This document shows, piece after piece, positions 51,251-64,000 of a DNA stretch of 64,000 bases. Every line of letters starts with the position of its first letter. Position 1 is the stretch's first letter. Source of the stretch: Rallus limicola. Taxonomy: Eukaryota; Chordata; Aves; Gruiformes; Rallidae. The notes below the pieces were generated by a model. The model did no database searches and was not told where the DNA came from. It saw only the letters and a program-made list of their open reading frames with translations. Position numbers and translations under genes: made by a program. The stretch is taken from positions 77,302,520 through 77,366,519 of the forward strand of contig JAKCOZ010000001.1 of the NCBI GenBank assembly GCA_022605955.1, written 5' to 3'.

Positions 51251-54200
51251 ACATATAGCATTAATTTAACCATTGGTACAAGTAGCAGCTCTCAGAAACT
51301 TGCCAAAAAAATAAAAAGTAGAATACTTTCTGTGGGAGTATAAAATAGATTGGCCACTGTTATTCTAACAAGCACATTAGTTCCATGTGCAGGAGAAATA
51401 AAGTGCTCATTCATTACTCAATTTGCGGTGACAGCCTAGTGAGATATCTCGTTTACATTCTGATAGCCCCATGAAATAAGCTAAATTCCCACACAGTCGC
51501 AAAAGGCCACAGTTAGCATTTTCCTTTAAAGAAAAATAAAAATAAACTCAAGTCTACTTCTGGAGCAGATTGGCTGTAACCTTGAACCTTAAAGGAAATG
51601 AGAGGAAGAAAGAGAGAGCAAGGAACACATCGTAAGAGGGGGTGGGGAAAAGCTAATGGCACCAGGAATGGAAAATGTGGGCATTGAAAGAATTTCCTAT
51701 TCTAAACAATGTACGAAGTTAAAAATACCTTCTCCTGAGATTATCCTCAGCATAAATACTCGCGACAGCTATTTATAGCTGTCTAGTAGCCTATGACAAA
51801 GATTCTTATTCCAACAAAGGAGCTGAACACGATGCAGGACCTGTTTGAAGAACTATTAAAATGGAAAATAAACACTCTTGCGTCAGCTAGCCATATTGGT
51901 ACCTGTTTGCAATGCAGCCTAAACACTGCTTTCCTGGATGCTGGCAATTGAGCATTAAATACTAAAGGGAGGGAAGAAAAAAACGCCTTGGTACATTTAT
52001 CACAAGGCAAAACCCCATTGTCATAAAGGCCAACAACTGAGCACTTTCAAGGCAAGGTGCTGAGCTGAAATAAAGAGCCTGCAAGTTGCTCAGCACCTCT
52101 GTGGGCACCCAGGAGCTCCTCTGCAACAAGATCCCAGAGACGGGTTTGTGTGGGACAACCCTGAGCAAACCAGTCACCATGGGTATGATCCCACACTACT
52201 GGGAAACCACCTTGGGCAGAGTCATGCAGCATGGTTTGCCTGCCACTCATCTCATACGAGATGCTTACAAAAATTATTCTCTTCCCTAGACTGTTCTTCC
52301 GCTTATAAATCTTCTTAATAGTGTTGGTCTTTGGGGGTGGGAAGGCTGAGAAATTTGTGGAACATGTTTAATTTAGAAATAAACAGAAATCAAAGTACCA
52401 CACATCTTCAGAATGGCAAGGATGATTGATTAATAGTGGGCAGTCACTGGCTCATAGGGAGGGCTTAGACCCCAGTGATTCTGTCTTTCAAAACAGAATG
52501 GGAACAGAGTGGAAGGGACTGATAGGGAATGCATGTAGTTCTTGAGAGAAGGAGGGGGCTGATCACTCCCAGTACTTGCCAACATATATTCTTAATGCTC
52601 TGGTTGCCTTTAGCTTTGAACCAGGAAAAATATTCATTTAAAACAATTTTTTTGTGAATATACTTTTGAAATCCATGGGAAGCTTTGCTGAGATACCTCA
52701 CGATATCAGACTGCAGGTACTGTTTTTAAGGGCAAAGTACACCTGAGCTATGAACGGGGGAAGAGACATGTACCCCCATCACCTATCCATGATAAAGTCT
52801 CTGTGTCCCACCAGATGGGTCTAACGGGGACCAATGACCCATTTATCTCTCCCCAGGAACTCTCTCCTTTCTTTTTATCTCCTGGTCTCAGGTAAGCAGT
52901 TGCAGGTTGGGGCACAAGGGTAGGTGAAAGAGATCTTGCTTTTCCTCTTTCAGATCTCCCTATAAAGATTGTTTTTCAGTGCAATCACTGAGCCTGGGTC
53001 ACATTTGCTAATGACTCCACAGTCAATGAGCTGAGCTGTGACTACAGTTTGTGTTATCTGTAATTGCCTGACTGCATGTTCTGCCATTTCTCTGTCAATC
53101 AGCTGTGCACACCCTGTGTTAATTAAGACAGCAAGAATTTTGGAGCAGATGCCTCTCCTTCACTGCGTGTGTGTAAGGGACTTTGCAGCACAGTTCCGAT
53201 CACAAAGTTCAACTCATGTATATTTTTCAGCTTAGCTTTAGTTTGGCTTCAATTTGGCTCCTTCGATTCAAGTTAAGATTTGAATTAAAAAGGGACTTTT
53301 TAAAGTAACGATTTGGACAGAGTTGCAGTTCAAGAGAAGAACAACAGCTTAAACTAGTTTCGAGTTCACATTCAGTTTATATCTTTGGTGCCAGTTTCTA
53401 ATTTGCAACTCCAGATAGCACTGAAACACCACTGACTTTTAAGTACACCTAGCAGCAAAAGAGAGGTTGCTAAGGATAATTGAGCTAGCACAGAGGGGGC
53501 AACCCAAGCAGCAAAACAAGTCATGTTACAGCAGCGCATTTCACAGCGACAGCATAGACCCCTGGCCTCTCCACTAGAAACAGAGAGCATTTTGTCCTGC
53601 ACCCAGCCCTCTCAGGACACACTGCTTGCAGCTCAGCACCAGGATGATGCAAGGCCTCTACCCTTATTTCTTAACAAAACAATTTACCACTTCAGAGAGT
53701 TTTCTCCATCTGGAAAAAGCCAGAGCTGGTCATTGTCACCTTGCAGGAAACACAGAACTTTCCCTCCTCCCCAATTTAATTTTTTAAAAAGGATTTTCAA
53801 TAATATTTTCCAATTTTAGGCACTCTTTTCTAGCTCCCCATCACCAAAAGCTTCTACCAATACAGGTTTTCATGAAAAATAAGCATACAAGCATTTAATC
53901 TATTTTTTGTAAGGATAAAATTAATAAGAGTTTTGCCAACAAGAAGGAATAACAAACAGGATTTGACTGCCTGAACATTATGACTGTCTTCACTTGCATG
54001 CAAGTGGAAGCAGGAAAGCTAGTGCAGCAAAATAAACCATTTTGAGACATGAAATTTTAATGGCAGCTTAATCTATTGCATGCAGTTCGGCGACGTAATG
54101 AGGAGCCCATAAACCACACAAGAGCTACAGACTGACATCCACATTTCAGTCATAGTATATGGTTTTAGACACAGCACCGACCATAGCTGGATAGTACAGT

Positions 54201-54830
54201 ACATTCTGTTCTACCAATAGCAACTCAACAGCATCATCTACATCTGACTCTCATTCTTTCTGGTATCCAGTATTATGGCTTTTGGAACAGGATAATGACT
54301 ATTATCCCACCCCTTCCCCAATTCTGTGGTCAACAGCTCACTACTCCTAGAGTATTTAATTGATAAATAATGGAGAGTGGGGCTAGGGAGGAGGAAATCT
54401 AGGACATGGATTTAAGTTACATAAGTGCCTTTTTTTCCCACCTTTTTAAGTAGAAATCTTAATTTATTTTCTGTTCACAACATACACGCTGAACTGCCGT
54501 GTTCCATTTCTCTGGGTAAGCAAGGTTGCAGGCAGTTTTGTGCCTTTTGAGACTCATCCTGCTCTTTATTAAAAGGTGAAATTTATGAGATGCCCAAAAT
54601 ACAGCGTGTGCAAGGGAACAGCAGAGCCGGCTGCTCTGTAAGAGAGCTCACAGCTGTTCTCCGCCTTAGAGAGACGATGCGGTCCCGGGGCCGAGACATG
54701 GCTTCTATTCCCAGGTTGAACACTAAGTGATTAAAGATGGAGCTTGAGGTAAAATGTGTTATGACAGCCTAAACCCGTGATGACAAAGGCACATTTACAA
54801 GAAACAGGGATGTGGTTCTGGTTTAAGGGG

Positions 54831-54859
54831 AAAAAAAGAAAAAAAAAAAAAGAAAAAAA
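54831..54859. repeat. A-rich tract with interspersed G
   Basis: Runs of A separated by single G (gaaaaaaaaaaaaagaaaaa style). Simple low-complexity DNA with no flanking element recognised. Confidence 0.85.
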
Positions 54860-57800
54860 GGCAAAGACAGGGCAAAAATAATAATCTGATATTGCCATAG
54901 CTGCTATCCCAGATGGTGAATCCAGTTCACAAAAGGCAGAACAGGACCTTCAGTCAAAGGGTCTGGTATTGCTCCTGCCCTATTTTCTGATTGTTTTTCC
55001 AAAAAATCAGCATCGTGTTTGTTAGTTTTGGACAGAACAAGTCTCCAGATGTCTTCTACGTCCTTCTCTCACACAGATGCTCAACAACACATTAAAGTGC
55101 ACTATCCCACTGACCATTCAAGATGTGACTCTAAGGCTTGCACAGACATTTAAAAGACTCTTCAGTCTACACTAAAACAAAGTTATACCAGGAGAAATTC
55201 CACAAAATTCAGTGGAAAAGGCCTATAAGGAGGTACTGTTACTCCTCTCCAGCTTCTGGAAGCATTTATTCAACACAGAGCTGCTCCTCAAAAACTCTGT
55301 GGGATATGCAAATCAGCTAATGCCATCTCAGTGCCAGCCACACAACAGCTAACAAGTTCAGTATTAGCAGGTTGTCACCCTAATCGTCGTTCCTGGCCAG
55401 GGGAAATCAGCACCCCCACTGCAGTATCTCCATATCACCATCCAAGAGTCAACAGTAAGTGGTAGAGATAAACAAAGGCTCCAGATCCAATTTTCCATGC
55501 AATAAAATACACACGGAGTTCTGGTTAAATGTAATCAACAGAGGCGGGCCAACCTCCAATCTAAAGACCTTAAAACTTATAGAGGAGAATTCTTGAAGCC
55601 TGTTGCCAAAGCTGCTTTTCACAGCCTCTTCTAAAAATGGCCCATACCAAAATGATGGTGCTAAAAACTGCGGGCTTGCATGATACCCATACAGTTCTCC
55701 AAATTCTGCAACTGCAGCTTGGGGAAGACCTAATAAACAAATAGACAAGCAAAAAGGATTCATGCATCCCCTTTGATAGTTTTTTGGCTGTGCCAATGAA
55801 TCCCTCATCTCCCTATTAGCAAAGCTGAAGGAACAGCACTATCACATTAAAAAGATGATGGAGGTATATATACATTTAGTAAATAACTGATGAGATCTCA
55901 GATGTTCTGGTTATTAAGGCAGGTTATGAAAGGCACTACAATGCTAAAAGAAGGAGGAAAAATAGTTAAAAGGACATTACTATTGCCAACAGAAGGAACC
56001 ACTTTCAGCTACCTTTCAAGCAGCATCCTCTGGCCAAGTTTCCTTATGTTTATGCCCTAATGCTTACATCCTTATTTCATCTAATTAAGTACTTACAGTT
56101 TAAAAAGTGGGAACTAACTTAGCAAAAGAGATTACCCTGTTTAAAAAGTCTTCATTTCAACCCCCTTCTGCAACTCTTATTTATCCAGCCCTGCAGAACA
56201 ACAACTTGGATCTACAGAAGTGGGCCATGAACCCGCAACCTGCACAAGCTGACAGACTATATGATTAATGTATCTTACATTTACAGAAGCATCTTTCATA
56301 TCATAAGTGCTTTACAAACTACAGAGAAATGGATTCACAGCAAAAAGCAGTTACTGCTTGAGTAAAAGGGGGCAGCCTACAAAACCATGTACTCCAGGGG
56401 ACAAGTAGACCTTTTAGCTAAGAGCACTCAATGTCACCCATAAAAATGGCACATTCTTTACCTCAGACCAGTGAAGACCTCAACATTTACCACATGTAAT
56501 CCAAATAAAGACAACATTCAGAATATTTTTATTGGAAACAATTGCCTTGAATACAAATGGCCCAATTTACAATACATTGGGTAGCTGCCGGATGTCGATA
56601 GAAGATGAACACATGCTGTAAATTCAGTACTTGGTAATTAGGAAAATGTGGATGTTTCCCAAGTCTGCTTCTCTGTAGGTAGGACTAAAGGGCAACATTA
56701 TGTCATTTCCCTTTGCGCAGGACTCCCTATTGACTTCCATAAAGAATTTGGCTTGAAAACTGATGACAGGGTACAGCCCGGGTTGAGGGAAGAACAACCA
56801 ATAAATAAAGGAAGATGGGTTGGTGATGGAAAAGTCATTCCTAGTCACCAAGACATCTTACCAATATTTTCTTCCAGTGGTATAACGAGGATAGTACAGA
56901 TGATCTCTGCTCTCAGTCATACCAACCCTTTCAATTCAAAGGACTTACTAGACGTGCACAGCCACAGAAAACAGGATGCAGACTGAAATGAGTTGAAAGC
57001 AAGCTTTAAAACACTGAGTGACACAGAACAGGGAACAGCTATGCAGGTATCACACAGCCTGTTAAATGAGTCCTCTGAGTTTTACTGGGGTCCAACCCTT
57101 CCCTCCTAGGAATCTATCTTGCTTTAAAACATATTCTTTAGTAATTGTTTCTTCTTTTATCAGCAAGCAGTGACAAGAGTTTAAAAGCTGTCATCAGCCA
57201 CACTGCATGTTTTGTGATCTTTGATCCACTTCTTTGCATTTCTCCTGAAAGCAAGACATTATATCCAGCACAACCACATAGCCAACGGACTGAGAAGTCA
57301 CATTCCCTCCAAAGCCAGCATAACCACAAGCATGCAAGACTCACAATGCTATCAAAGCCGGTACATCAGGATCTCATTGTAACTGTGATGTGAGCATGAT
57401 AGGTGAAATCAGGATGGGGCCAGCAAAGCAGCAGGGAAACAGATGAAGAAAGTTAGACTTGTAAGATGTGAGTCACCAAAAAACCACCTTCAAGCACTTC
57501 TCTCAGTGTCAGAGCTGGTGACACAGTTAAAAATCTTTCATTGTCTTCATGGTTAATTAGGTACTGTATTAGACCATCTGACAATAATCAGTAAATAAAA
57601 AATTACATTACACATCCATTGAATATGCCTAGACATTTCTGGTTTGCCTTTTCTTCATTCAATTTATGTATATCCTGTAAATATACTCAGGACTGACAAA
57701 ATATATGATGAGATTTTCATTACTTAATAGAGGGTTTTCTCATTAAATTCATCACCAATATATCCCTTCTCTCTAGAATATTGAAATGACTCATCCATTG

Positions 57801-60601
57801 CATGAAAGATTTTAGTGAGAAATAAGAAAATAGCCCTGAAGGAACTTATGCAACCCTCCAGTATAAGATGATCATATGCTAATGAGAGAAAAGACTCACT
57901 AGCTTGTACAAGAGAGAAGGGGGGGAGGGGGAGAATTAAACCTTTTGCTTAAATTCATCTTGTGGCATTCCAGTACAGGCAACCCCTCTAGCCATCATAA
58001 CTCGCCGGTTTGTAAAGGTCATTATCCCATTTTGCTGGGAGAATGAAAAGCCAAATTCATGAACACAACAAAAAAGTTTGCCCTTGGTATTGCTGTGGGA
58101 TGATCTGAACCCTGACACCCAGCGAGGAGTTTCTTTGGAGCTACTTTTATGAAGCATCAAGCCCAGAACACGTACACATTCTGTAGGTGGTATTCACAAC
58201 TGCATCCTGCAGCCACAGCAAGCACAGCAAATAGCATCAATAAGAACACACAGGACTTCACACTCTGCTTTCCTTCCCTGCCCTCCCGCCCCCCATTTCC
58301 GTGTCCAACTGTTTCTTTCCCCTCCTTCTCAGAGCAAGCTGAACATGTGGCACCAGACACATGACCCCCCATGCTCAAAAAGTGACCTGCAGTGGGAAGC
58401 TCTTTGTTATCCCTGTGGCTGACCTTCAGAGGAATACCCCACTGTGCAAGCTGGACCATAAAAGGAATCCATGTGTAGCTAGTGTTTAGAGAAGCCACCT
58501 CCTTGTCTTTCCCAGCTATGGCGCTGTCCTGGTAAGACACTGAAGTAATAGCCGCTGGAGAATCTCAGGAATGTTCTCAGCAACAGCGCCCAGAAAAAGC
58601 TGTGAGCACTGCTCAGTTTACCAGCTGCAGGCTAGTGAAAGAACTCTTATTTTAAAGAAACTACATGACTCTTGTTTCTTTAAAAAAGGTTTCTTGGAGA
58701 TACACATGGATATTATTTTCTTCCCTTTTCAATCCAGTCATAAAAGTTTTTTGCATGGGTAAAATGTAGAATACCAGACTGAATTTTGAGAACTTCGTCT
58801 CGAGAGATGGCATCATGTGCCATATGAATGCAATGGTATAATCATCTCGTGACAGGGCTTTAGGACAAAAATCATCTGTATATGGCTATTCAGAAGGACT
58901 TTCCTTCTCCAGTCTCCAGTATGCTCTGATCCTCTCACAGGCTGATAAGCACTAAGTAGGAGCAGTGGAGACAGTCTTTCTTTATCATTGACTTTCTAGC
59001 TCTCAGCATTTTTGCGAAAATCTGATTGCTGGTTTTTGCTGGAAAGTTTTTGAATTCACATTAAGGCCACAAACACATTGATGAGGTTTCTTTTTTTGTT
59101 TGTTCACCAAAAGGTCCATTTCACTAAAAGCCATTTATCTACCTCCTTCCTTTTCTCTGCTCAAAAATACAGATGGAAAAAGTTTTGTTCTTTATATTAA
59201 GGGAGTGTTCTGCTCTGGGACCAATTTCACCTCTGTATCTTTCCCAGCTCTATTATAACAATGTCTTTCAGAAATACCCAGGATTGATACACAGAGTATC
59301 TCATTTTCTCCTTACTACTAGAGGGCTGGCAATTTTACAACCAAAACCAGACTGTTCCTGTAAGCACTGACTACTAGCTGAAGTCAGAAACTTGCTTAAC
59401 ACACACACACACAACCCCAAAGTTTCTGAGAATTAAGATATTACACATAGGAACCCCTCTTGAGGTAAGAAGCTGTATGTCTTGTGAACAAGTAGCTTTA
59501 TGTGTTCTGAGTCACTCCTTCAGGGCATTTCTCACTTCAAAAATTATGTTGCTCAGATTTTTCTTTCTAGACTCTTTCTAAAGTCATTTTTGCAGGACAG
59601 TCCTTTGAAAAAGCTGAATACAGTAGTCCCAGCAAGAATACAGCTGCAAGGACCAGGAATAGCTGTAGCCATCTGCTGGCCTCATAGTAGCTTTCAGCAA
59701 GTCTCCAAGCTCTCTTGTTTCTTGACATGGGGTTAGCAAGAGTTAGTGGATGTGCAGAACATCTGATTCACCCATTTAATACCATCCTTCCCCTGATCTA
59801 TACGCAACCTCATACAACACGGTAACTTGAAGGGATTGGAAGTAGGTCAGTGTCTGAGCTTTCCTGACTATCATGACCTGTGCACCACCCAAGTCTCCAC
59901 AGAGCCACGTTAACAGCAGAAAAGCAGCAGCTGTACAAAAAGGCAGGATGTGCACAGAAAGTGAAGATCAGCGGAGGCCTGGCCCAGGGGCCCAGCACCA
60001 GTGCACCTCACCACAGTCCCAAAGACCTTGTCCATACACGGAAGTTGCAGAAGTTTACCTCAAACCTGGTTTGAAACCAAGTGCATTAAATCTATGCAAA
60101 CCTCCCCATCCAAAATGTAAACTGGCTTACCCTCCCATGCTGTTTAATAAGATACCTCCTTCACAAGAGGCTCAGCTGACAAGCAGTAAATCAAGTCGTG
60201 GTAATTTGGTTACTTTCCACTGTACCCTTAACCCACTTAAAAATTTGCCATGACATACATCAGACTTAAATCAAAGAGAGCTCAAAAAGGAGGGAGCACT
60301 TGTTCAAGGTTCAAGTGAATCATAGACAAGATGTTGTCTCATGCTGGTGGAAGAAAGAAGTACTAGCATGGAAAAGTAACAAAGCCGTTGAAGAAGCTCT
60401 GCTTTTGAGTACCAATTTCAGCACCTCAGCACAAGAACATCATAGTCTGCCTAGAGGACAACCTTTTGTTAGAGCAGTCCTTGTTGGCTTAAATAATGTA
60501 TACATTTTAAATGGGTCACAAGCCACCTTGAAGGAAACTGAGGCATGTTTTCAGCAAATGTCTAAAAAAACTCCATGCAACCAAAAATCTTAAAGAGGAT
60601 T

Positions 60602-60658
60602 AAAAAAAAAAATCCCACCAAAAAAAAAAAGCCAAAAAAACCAAACCGAACCACAAAA
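60602..60658. repeat. A-rich/CCAAA low-complexity tract
   Basis: Long A runs interrupted by CC and GCC (aaaaaaaccaaaccgaacca). It is similar in texture to tracts at 17590-17622 and 5138-5190, a composition often seen in bird introns. Confidence 0.8.
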
Positions 60659-63600
60659 AGGCAGTCACAACTAGCTGGTGAGTTACAGCCTTCCCTTGGT
60701 TTTCTATGGCAGTATGACAAACTTGCTGGCCTTTTTTCAACAGACTATCCAGCAAGGACTATTAATACACAAGTTTATTTAGTCAAACCAACAGGTTTAG
60801 ACATAAAGGGGAGAAAAACAACATCTATTTACGTTTTCTTAATGTCAGCCAAGATGAGGCTAACCTTTAACTGCCAAATACACTACCCACTGGTTTATAC
60901 TTTCCAATAAACTAAAAGAAAAGCATCCTGCTTACTTTTCCACTTCCCATCAACCTCGCTGCTCCCCAGGAAGAGAAGGGCTCAGCTGCAAGGTCAAGAT
61001 AACTACCGCTCCTTCTAATCTGTAGCCATATCATTTCTGTTCATCTGACCATTTGGTCAGCTGCATGCCAGCATCCTCGGGGGCTGCGCTACCATCAAAC
61101 TTCTTTTCCAAGGAGAAGTTGCCCACTGACCTGATAACTGGGCAGGAATATTTCCTGACCAGTGCGCTGGTGATTTATGTTGCCCAACAAGCACAGGCAC
61201 CTGACATCTCCATTCTAAGAAAGGCCTTAGTCACAAAAGGACAATCTGCTGGCAAGGGGGATTTTGTTTGTTTAGCACAAGCTAATAAGTAGGTTATGAT
61301 GCAAGAAATAAAGCTGCTTATAAACATTTGTCTTCAGTAATTAAAGCTTTGTTTAAAGGCATAAAGCCAAATATGCAGGAGTTAGTTGACCGAAAGAGAT
61401 GTTTTTGCACGTTGAAATCGGTTTGGAGTTACATTTGCAAATCACATTTTTCCCCTACAGTTCTTTGAATTGAGCTGTGAAAGGGTAACTTTGCTCCGGC
61501 TGCAGCAACTTGATAGTGTTTATATATTATGCTTATTCATGTGTAAAAGTTGTTAGCATTTGACTTCATTTAATCTATTATCCCTGCAAACAAATTGTCC
61601 TCAGATTTTAAAGGTAAATTTAATCTTCTGATTATCCAGTTTCAGATATTACATCATAAAGATGTTAACAAAATGCAAACTCACACTGAGAAGCAGTTGC
61701 TGCTAGAAACCCAGTCGCTAAACTAATTTTCACATCACTCCTTAAAGAGCATCACAGACCATTAATAACTGGTTTCTATCATGCCTAATAGCTTCTACCT
61801 TTCTGAGCACAGAATGCCCTGAAGAATAGTGACACAATTAAGTGACAAGTTCAAAATGTACTTATTCACTGAAAAGAAGGCATTGCAATTTAACAGCTAA
61901 GAGAGCATGCCCATCCAAGTCTGAAAAAAATCAGTTTTAGAGGCCGCTTTTAGTGACTGTTTCGAGCAATAGAGAAATTAACCCCCATGAATGCTCCTTC
62001 TTCCACAGCAGCCTCTACTCAACACCTCCTCTACACCCAAAGTTGTGTCACCACACGCCCAAGGCAGTTCACACCTCAGCAGCTGAGCTCAGGTCCCCCA
62101 GCCCAAGCCCATCCCCACTACCCGGAAGCAGCTGCTCAGCCTCTAGGACCAGGGTGCCAGTGCTGTGGCACAGAGGCTGCCCTGCTCCTTTTGCTCCCGC
62201 CTTCACTCTTGGACAACAGCAAGGAATGCTGCATGAGCCATCAACCTGCTTGGCAGAGGCTCTGAGAAGTAACCGACTGTCTGAGCAGCACTTGACCCTC
62301 TGACCAAAAAAAGCATCAAGACCCCAAAAGGTCCATCTCTGTGGGCCAGCTGAACCTTCAGGATATATGGCATCAGCAACTCACAAGAACCACACGCAGG
62401 CTGTAGAATGTATCAATGCACAATGTATTTGCCTGAAAATACTCTTTTAAACATTTTTTAAGATACAGGGATATTCAACTATCAGCTTCTTTCGTTATGG
62501 GAACAACACAGTTTTCCTGTTGCTTTTCTTTAAACTAAATTAAATTTGCTGAAGAGCAAATACCATTAGTAAGTCTTTTCTTTTTTCAGTCATGAAAATG
62601 ACCAACGTAGAAATTTTTAGCCAACTTATTTGTACACGTATACATGTGTGACGAGGTTTGCACAATCCTATGGCCTGAGAAGTCTGTATACAATGAACTA
62701 CATTAAACCTGCCTCTTGTACTAGATCTGGGTATCAGGCAGGTGGGAAGCAACTAAGCACCTGTGAGGTAAATCATATACTTACTGTCTAAAAAGAAATA
62801 CAGATCAACTGGTTTTATTGATGAAGAGAGTGTGGGTTAGGACTATAATAATTTAGCAATGGTTCATGCAGATTTTTCTGACAACAAACAATGGCTGTCC
62901 AGACTGATGAAGGTGAGGCATTGCCCTGCCCAGCTCTCACAGAAGTAGACTCAGGAACCAAAAACTGAACCTCCTTTATCCTGGGTTGTTTTGGGACAGC
63001 ATTTTTGGTCTCTCCCATAGTGGGTTAACTAAAGGTCTGATGTACTTCTTGCCAAGGGACAGAAAATGCTGCTGGGGAAACAGAGGTGCCATGTCTGCCT
63101 CCCAGGGACATATGTTCCTATAGTCACAAGCGCCACACTGCTCTGCTGTGGCTGGTACAGGAAGCTTGAAGGCTCGATGCCTTCACAAACCTTAGACCAA
63201 TGTTCAGTTAATGCTACTTCTTGCATTTCAAGTTTCTGACGTCTTTTGTATGAGAAAATCGTGTCTCGGATGGCAGACATGATTTACGCCATTTGAAGGT
63301 ACAATGACAGATATACAGAGCTGCAAGAGCACTGCATAAATTGACTGCATACTGCCAACTTGCACATAATGTATAAATGCTATTTTTCAACAGAAATGTG
63401 AGGACAGCCACCGACACTTATGTATACCACATCAGCTACTATTCTTCAGTCTTAAGTTTCTTTGTGCAGTGCCTATGCCACAGCCTGATTCTGAAAATCA
63501 TGACAAAATACCATATTGTATTACTCCCTGTATGGTGTCCTTTTAAATATGCATTGTTGATAATGAACAACAAAAGCTGTGCTTCAGTGCCTGTATGTAT

Positions 63601-64000
63601 TAGGCATTTAAATAAGATTCAGTTCATCAAGGACTTTGATCTCATTAAAATTAATAAAAATATAGCAGGAAACAGAAAGATAGACTTCTCTTTTGACAGT
63701 AGGATTGTTACCTGGTTACAAGCTTGGAGCGGAAGCTTTTGACCTAAAAATGTCTCAAACTCCTTGGCACTTCCAAAGCAAACCTGACACTCTTGTGGAA
63801 AGAGGTGAAAGACAGGGCATTTTGCCAGCTGTCTGGGTGCTGGATTTGGGCTGTCTTCCTAAGAAGTTGGCTGGTATAGTAGGTGTAGTACAGAGATTAC
63901 AGAATGATCTTAACATACATGTGGGATTAATATCTGAAATAGTAATAGAGCTGATTTTGTTGTCTGCTTTGGAATCGCAGTGGTGTTAGCTCAGTAAAGT

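Larger units (their letters stand above)
46495..64000. other. Non-coding stretch to the right edge
   Basis: About 17.5 kb of AT-rich DNA. No exon of caldesmon or any other gene family was recognised. I looked for the alternative first exon beginning Met-Asp-Asp-Phe on the minus strand and did not find it. No CR1 or LTR copies were recognised. Low-complexity tracts include a run of A at 47000-47015, a T run at 51233-51250, an A/G tract at 54831-54859 and an A/CCAAA tract at 60602-60658. A segment at 56275-56330 (cactt-like 'tgctttacaaac') may be another decayed old repeat. Confidence 0.6.

Noticed and set aside
62815..63280. Two neighbouring minus-strand frames that might be exons
   Set aside because: Neither shows family resemblance, paired splice sites with matching phase, or a link to a neighbouring gene.
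1..64000. Bacterial-type features such as operons, CRISPR arrays or Shine-Dalgarno sites
   Set aside because: Split gene structure and avian retroelements show nuclear vertebrate DNA; no array of regular spacers was seen.

Overview
The window is vertebrate nuclear DNA, almost certainly from a bird. Evidence is a split gene with GT-AG introns whose exons match caldesmon (CALD1) in its avian form, a nearly complete CR1 LINE carrying the diagnostic ATTCTGTG 3' octamer repeat, a second truncated CR1 copy, and pieces of an ERV-type LTR with long terminal inverted repeats. Gene density is low. Species cannot be fixed from the sequence; the caldesmon repeat number and several residues differ from the chicken protein as I remember it.

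CALD1 runs on the minus strand. From its 5' to 3' side the window holds an alternative first coding exon (26453-26499), a 23 kb intron, the exon for the acidic/basic myosin-binding N-terminus (3249-3395), the large exon for the rest of the N-terminal domain plus the charged 15-residue repeats of smooth-muscle heavy caldesmon (758-1793), and the next exon (35-118). All reading phases join correctly. The large exon contains an internal donor at 1391/1390, which matches the known light/heavy caldesmon switch. The actin-, calmodulin- and tropomyosin-binding C-terminal exons lie beyond position 1. The other known first coding exon (beginning Met-Asp-Asp-Phe) was not found and probably lies beyond 64000.

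Positions 26500-64000 are probably upstream flank of the alternative promoter and, for the longer transcripts, intron. They hold a 25-base C run (G run on the CALD1 coding strand) near the promoter, short tandem duplications at 38.6-38.8 kb, rearranged LTR pieces at 39.4-41.0 kb, a truncated CR1 at 41.5 kb and a nearly full CR1 at 42.4-46.5 kb. That CR1 has an uninterrupted endonuclease/reverse-transcriptase frame and a 5'-truncated ORF1. I saw no other gene, no tRNA or rRNA, and no CRISPR.

No new multi-gene system is visible. The points most worth a second look are the splice-control architecture of the caldesmon repeat exon, the poly-A acceptor of the following exon, the alternative first exon, and the intact CR1 whose ORF2 has no ATG before its endonuclease domain.
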